Below the pieces are notes generated by a model. The model was not told where the DNA came from. It worked only from the letters and a program-made list of their open reading frames with translations, and made no database searches. From contig CACMTN010000002.1 of assembly GCA_902616615.1 (NCBI GenBank), forward strand, positions 1 through 64,000: a stretch of 64,000 nt of DNA. Reading direction: 5' to 3'. Shown in pieces: positions 60,632-64,000 of the stretch. Numbering within the stretch: position 1 is the stretch's first letter; the number at the start of each line of letters is the position of its first letter. This stretch comes from an uncultured SAR116 cluster alpha proteobacterium (GTDB lineage Bacteria > Pseudomonadota > Alphaproteobacteria > Puniceispirillales > Marisalimonadaceae). The position numbers were made by a program, and so were the translations under genes.

Positions 60632-61027
60632 TTATCTTGGTTCTTCAATTGGTCCTTTTTCATCTAACCACTTGCTGAAACCTCCAACTAGATGTGAGGT
60701 ATTTAAAAGTCCAATTTCTTTTGCTGAAAGTGTAGCAAGTGCAGAACGCCAGTCAGACGCACAATAAAAAATAAAATGATAATTATCGTTAAAAAATTTC
60801 TTATGATATGGGCTTTTAGGGTCTATCCAAAACTCTAACATACATCTTGGAACATGTTTTGCTCCAAATATACGTCCTGTTTTTTGGATTTCTCTTATAT
60901 CCCTTACGTCAATGAATAAGTTAGTTTTGTTGTTATGCATTTTAATAGCATCACTTACCTCTAAACTATTTATTTGTTTTTTTGCATTTTCTACAAGTTT
61001 TATTACTGAGGTTTTTAATTTAATCAT
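60632..61027 (-). CDS. Rhodanese-like sulfurtransferase domain protein
   Basis: A single rhodanese domain of 131 residues. The substrate loop is FYCASDWRSALA with catalytic-type Cys89; FIDVRDIREI near 38-47 is the first conserved strand, and HLVGGFSKW the last. No signal peptide. It could transfer sulfane sulfur, but no sulfur pathway gene lies next to it. It is followed after 14 bp by the EamA gene on the same strand. Confidence 0.88.
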   Translation of the reverse strand: MIKLKTSVIKLVENAKKQINSLEVSDAIKMHNNKTNLFIDVRDIREIQKTGRIFGAKHVPRCMLEFWIDPKSPYHKKFFNDNYHFIFYCASDWRSALATLSAKEIGLLNTSHLVGGFSKWLDEKGPIEEPR

Positions 61028-61068
61028 TTTATACTTTCTTTAAATTTATATAAAATAACTGATCAAAT

Positions 61069-61998
61069 TTATTTTAGTCTATCAAAAATTAAATCAGCTG
61101 CTTTATATCCAGAAATAAATGCGGATTCAACATTAGGGCCTTCCAAAAAATCTCCTGCAATTGCAACTGGATATTTAAAATCAATCTGTGTTCCTGAGCA
61201 TTTATTTGCTACTTTAGCATATCTCCAAATATGTAAACTATGAAACTTTATTTTTGACTTTAAAAAAAACTGTTTTATGGATAACATTATTTTTTCTTTT
61301 AAAAAATCTTTATCTTCATTGTAATTTAAATTTGAGAATTCTTCATTCGTATGAGCTGTCCAAACATTTAGGTCACTACCAGAGGCCATCCAACTCAATA
61401 TTCCTGGTTTTTTATAAAAATCATAGAAAATTTTTAGATCAGATGGAATTTCGTCAAAAGTAAACATTAGAGCTATACATGCATGATATGATCCAGTTTT
61501 GAGTGTTGTCTGTAGCGAAGGAAATTGCTTTAATAACTCATAATTTTGAGGTGCTGGAAGTGTTGAAATTACACCATCGTAACTCATCCATTTTTTTATT
61601 TTGTCATCAAGAACATTAATTCTATTATTATCTGGCTCAATTTCAGTAATTTTCACTTTTTGTTTGATGTGCAATTCTTTTGATAAATTTAGCAAAAAAT
61701 CTCTCATAGTTTCATTGCCCCTATATCGTTTAGGGTCAAAATTTCCAAATTCTTTTATATACTTACCTTCAATTCCTGAACTAATTATTTTTTTAAATGT
61801 ATGTGTTTTGGCAGTAAAAAATTGGGCTCCATGAAAAAAACTTGAATTAGACTCGTCATTTATTTTTCTAGTACTCATTCTTCCACCAATAAAATTTCCT
61901 TTATCTACAATAATCGAGTTTATACCATAAGATTTTAACTTTAATGATGATGAAATTCCTGCTATTCCTGAACCAATTATTAATATTTTTTTTGACAT
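61069..61998 (-). CDS. FAD-dependent amine oxidoreductase-like protein (renalase-like, COG3380 type)
   Basis: A 309-residue flavoprotein. The N-terminal dinucleotide motif is IIGSGIAGISS (G9, G11, G14), followed by FIGGRMSTRK, which is typical of the renalase-like NAD/FAD oxidoreductase group. The C-terminal GDFLEGPNVESAFISGYKAA is the FAD-binding end. Substrate unknown. It is divergent from the HAD hydrolase gene over 47 bp. Confidence 0.85.
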   Translation of the reverse strand: MSKKILIIGSGIAGISSSLKLKSYGINSIIVDKGNFIGGRMSTRKINDESNSSFFHGAQFFTAKTHTFKKIISSGIEGKYIKEFGNFDPKRYRGNETMRDFLLNLSKELHIKQKVKITEIEPDNNRINVLDDKIKKWMSYDGVISTLPAPQNYELLKQFPSLQTTLKTGSYHACIALMFTFDEIPSDLKIFYDFYKKPGILSWMASGSDLNVWTAHTNEEFSNLNYNEDKDFLKEKIMLSIKQFFLKSKIKFHSLHIWRYAKVANKCSGTQIDFKYPVAIAGDFLEGPNVESAFISGYKAADLIFDRLK

Positions 61999-62045
61999 TT
62001 TTACCCTTTCAAAATCAAATATAATTTAAAGGATAATAAAAAAAT

Positions 62046-63041
62046 ATGGAAAATTTTTATGTAAAATCTGAGTTTATATTAGAAAAATTTCAGTTTGATC
62101 AAAAATTTATAATTCCACCAGTTAAAAAAATGAATGTTGATTCAGTAATCAGTATCTATGAAGGAATGAGAGACTTTTTCCCACAATATCAAGAAAATAA
62201 GCAAGAAATAATTTTAGCTCCAAGATTAGAAAATATTCTAGATAATTTTGATGCTTTATTATTGGACGCGTTTGGTGTTTTAAATATTGGCTCTTCATTA
62301 ACTCCTGGAATCATTCAAACACTTGAAAAAGCCAGAGAAAAAAATATTACTCTTCTTGTTGTAACAAATGGCGCAAGTAATAATTCTTTTAAAAAAAGAG
62401 ATCAACTGGCTTCATTAGGACTTGAATTTTCTAATGATGAAATAATTTCAAGTAGAGAAACTGCTGAAATATTTTTATCATTTAATCAACCTGAAGGTCC
62501 TTTAGGTGTTTTAGGTAATGTTGGGAACAATTTCAATGTACCCAATCTTAGTTGTTTTGAACTTGAACAAGACCCTGATATGTTTGATGAAATGAATTCA
62601 TTTATATTACTTGGAACACTCCAATGGGATACTGTATGGCAAGAAATATTGTTCAATTCTCTAAAAGTAAATCCAAGACCTTTATTTGTAGCAAACCCAG
62701 ATTTAGTAGCTCCACATGAAAAAAAATTTAGTATTGAGCCCGCATATTATGTATCGCATCTAATAAAAAATGGTATTCATTTACCTTTTTGGTTAGGAAA
62801 ACCTTTCTCAACAATTTTTGAGCTGGCTATCAATAGATTAAATGAATTATCAGGAAGATATATTCCCTTGTCAAGAATAGGTATGGTTGGTGATACTTTA
62901 CATACAGATATTTTAGGTGCCAATAGTTTTGGGTTGAAATCTATTTTAATGACAAAACATGGATTATTAAAAAATACAAATGTAGGAAGTGTAATTAGAC
63001 AAACTAATATTTCTCCAGATTATATAGTTGAAAGCCCATAA
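62046..63041 (+). CDS. HAD superfamily class IIA hydrolase
   Basis: A 331-residue HAD phosphatase-like protein with a family IIA cap. Motif I is D74-A-F-G-V-L, with Phe in place of the usual second aspartate, similar to the DxWGVL form known in one NagD-related subgroup. Motif II is VVTNGASNNS, motif III the lysine in WLGKPF, and motif IV GDTLHTDILGA. It carries about 60 extra N-terminal residues. Substrate is not predictable. It is followed by an ABC ATPase gene after 3 bp. Confidence 0.85.
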   Translation: MENFYVKSEFILEKFQFDQKFIIPPVKKMNVDSVISIYEGMRDFFPQYQENKQEIILAPRLENILDNFDALLLDAFGVLNIGSSLTPGIIQTLEKAREKNITLLVVTNGASNNSFKKRDQLASLGLEFSNDEIISSRETAEIFLSFNQPEGPLGVLGNVGNNFNVPNLSCFELEQDPDMFDEMNSFILLGTLQWDTVWQEILFNSLKVNPRPLFVANPDLVAPHEKKFSIEPAYYVSHLIKNGIHLPFWLGKPFSTIFELAINRLNELSGRYIPLSRIGMVGDTLHTDILGANSFGLKSILMTKHGLLKNTNVGSVIRQTNISPDYIVESP

Positions 63042-63044
63042 GAT

Positions 63045-63842
63045 ATGAATAAAGATAAAATAAATGATTTAATATTAAAGGACGTATGTTTCTCATATTA
63101 TGAGAAAGATAATAAAAAAATTATTTTGGATAATTTTAACTGTAAAATTAAAAAAGGTAAATTTACAAGTATTATTGGTCCCTCAGGTACTGGGAAAACA
63201 AGCTTGTTAAGGTTAATAGCTGGGTTAGTTGAACCCGAAAGTGGAGAAATTAAATTCGATAATAAGATTTTAAATAATGTAATTAATCAGATAACACTAA
63301 TCCAACAAAATCCTTCATTAATGCCTTGGTTAAATGTTTTTGACAACATTACATTTTCAAATTTGAATAACAAAAAAACTAGTAAAGATTATATAGAAAA
63401 ACTTATTAAAGATATTGGTTTAAAAGAGTTTTCTTCATACTTTCCTCATCAACTATCAGGAGGATTGTTACAAAGGGTTGTAATTGCTAGGGCATTAATT
63501 TTTAATCCTAATTTATTATTATTAGATGAACCATTCGCAGCATTAGATAATCTTAGCCGAGAAATCATTGCAGGTGAGCTTGTTTCGATAATAAAAAATG
63601 CATCTCTTACTGTAATTATGGTAACACATTCTATTGAAGAAGCAGCTTTATTAAGTGATGAGGTTTTGATAACAGGTATTTCCCCTATAAAAATAATTAA
63701 AAAATTCACACCTCCTAGAAGAACTAATAATCAATCTTGGCAAAAATTAGGATTAAGAAAATCATTACAAGATAAATCTTTTAATGACTATTTAAAATTA
63801 ATTAGAGATACTTCATATACAGCCCTCGATAAGGAAATATAA
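63045..63842 (+). CDS. ABC transporter ATP-binding protein (NitT/TauT-like)
   Basis: A 265-residue ATPase subunit. Walker A is GPSGTGKT (45-52), the Q-loop is IQQNPSLMPW, the signature LSGG is at 137-140 (LLQR instead of the usual QQR), Walker B LLLLDE is at 157-162, and the H-loop is VTHS. Similarity is to nitrate/sulfonate/taurine importers, but no permease or binding protein is next to it in the window. It starts 3 bp after the HAD gene and ends 2 bp before the SDR gene. Confidence 0.85.
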   Translation: MNKDKINDLILKDVCFSYYEKDNKKIILDNFNCKIKKGKFTSIIGPSGTGKTSLLRLIAGLVEPESGEIKFDNKILNNVINQITLIQQNPSLMPWLNVFDNITFSNLNNKKTSKDYIEKLIKDIGLKEFSSYFPHQLSGGLLQRVVIARALIFNPNLLLLDEPFAALDNLSREIIAGELVSIIKNASLTVIMVTHSIEEAALLSDEVLITGISPIKIIKKFTPPRRTNNQSWQKLGLRKSLQDKSFNDYLKLIRDTSYTALDKEI

Positions 63843-63844
63843 AT

Positions 63845-64000
63845 TTGGAAAATAAAACAATACTAGTAACAGCGTCAGCAAAAAGGTTAGGTAAGTCAAT
63901 AGCAACTGATTTAGTAGAAAGGGGTTGGAAAGTAGCAATTCACTATAATCAGTCAAAAATATTAGCTGACGAAACAGCTCATTATTTACTTAAAATTGGA
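63845..64000 (+). CDS. Short-chain dehydrogenase/reductase, 5' end only
   Basis: The window ends inside this gene; 52 codons are visible. Starting at TTG 63845, the protein opens with an ILVTASAKRLGKSIATDL Rossmann loop (TAxxxRxG; Ala replaces the first Gly of the usual TGxxxGxG) and then AIHYNQS, which is the pattern of pteridine reductase-like (FolM-type) SDRs with an NADP-preferring Arg/Lys. Its function cannot be settled from this fragment. It lies 2 bp after the ABC ATPase gene. Confidence 0.7.
   Translation, partial: MENKTILVTASAKRLGKSIATDLVERGWKVAIHYNQSKILADETAHYLLKIG

Overview
The window is a gene-dense, very AT-rich stretch (around 30% G+C by eye) of a bacterial chromosome. Gene content and order are those of an Alphaproteobacterium: rdgB-rph facing grpE, mutS-glnD-murJ-trpS-nfuA, tsaB-rimI followed by acyltransferases and miaB-phoH-ybeY-corC-lnt-metK-trmB, rimP-nusA-infB-rbfA-truB-rpsO-pnp, fabA-fabB-fabI, ubiE-ubiB-coaBC, and mutM-rpsT-dnaA-dnaN-recF-gyrB. 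Intergenic gaps are short, many genes overlap or abut, and no mobile element, phage gene, CRISPR array, tRNA or rRNA was seen. This fits a streamlined, probably marine, free-living lineage (SAR11-like, HIMB59/AEGEAN-169-like or similar). The exact clade is inference.

Layout. 1-3.2 kb: end of an LpoA-like penicillin-binding-protein activator gene, then hemW-rdgB-rph on the minus strand. 3.3-8.0 kb: grpE, dnaK, dnaJ and dapB, with a good RpoH-type promoter before dnaK and no hrcA. 8.0-11.9 kb: a small lipoprotein, a PfkB-family sugar/adenosine kinase and a malic enzyme-phosphotransacetylase fusion. 12.0-24.1 kb: mutS, glnD, murJ, trpS, nfuA, a Bax-like glucosaminidase, a polysaccharide deacetylase, tsaB and rimI. 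24.1-33.1 kb: an olsB/olsA-like pair (possible ornithine-lipid synthesis), then miaB to trmB. 33.2-42.5 kb: the rimP-to-pnp translation and RNA operon, ending in an enoyl-CoA hydratase. 42.5-45.1 kb: fabA-fabB-fabI for unsaturated fatty acids. 45.1-50.1 kb: ubiE-ubiB, a CoaBC with an extra N-terminal helix-turn-helix, a MoeB/ThiF-like protein and an SH3 protein. 50.2-58.2 kb: mutM, rpsT and the replication cluster. 58.2-64.0 kb: a DadA-like amino-acid dehydrogenase, an EamA exporter, a rhodanese, an FAD oxidoreductase, a HAD hydrolase, an ABC ATPase and the start of an SDR gene.

Most of the window is ordinary core genome. The strongest non-coding signal is a tandem glycine riboswitch on the minus strand upstream of the dadA-like gene. 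Its second aptamer ends in a 9-nt segment perfectly complementary to the ribosome-binding site of that gene, so a glycine-controlled translational ON switch for an amino-acid oxidase can be proposed. Other points worth checking are the 64-residue helix-turn-helix extension on CoaBC, the 485-bp gene-free stretch before dnaA, the absence of several regulators usually embedded in these operons, and hairpins made almost entirely of A and T at gene ends that may act as terminators.
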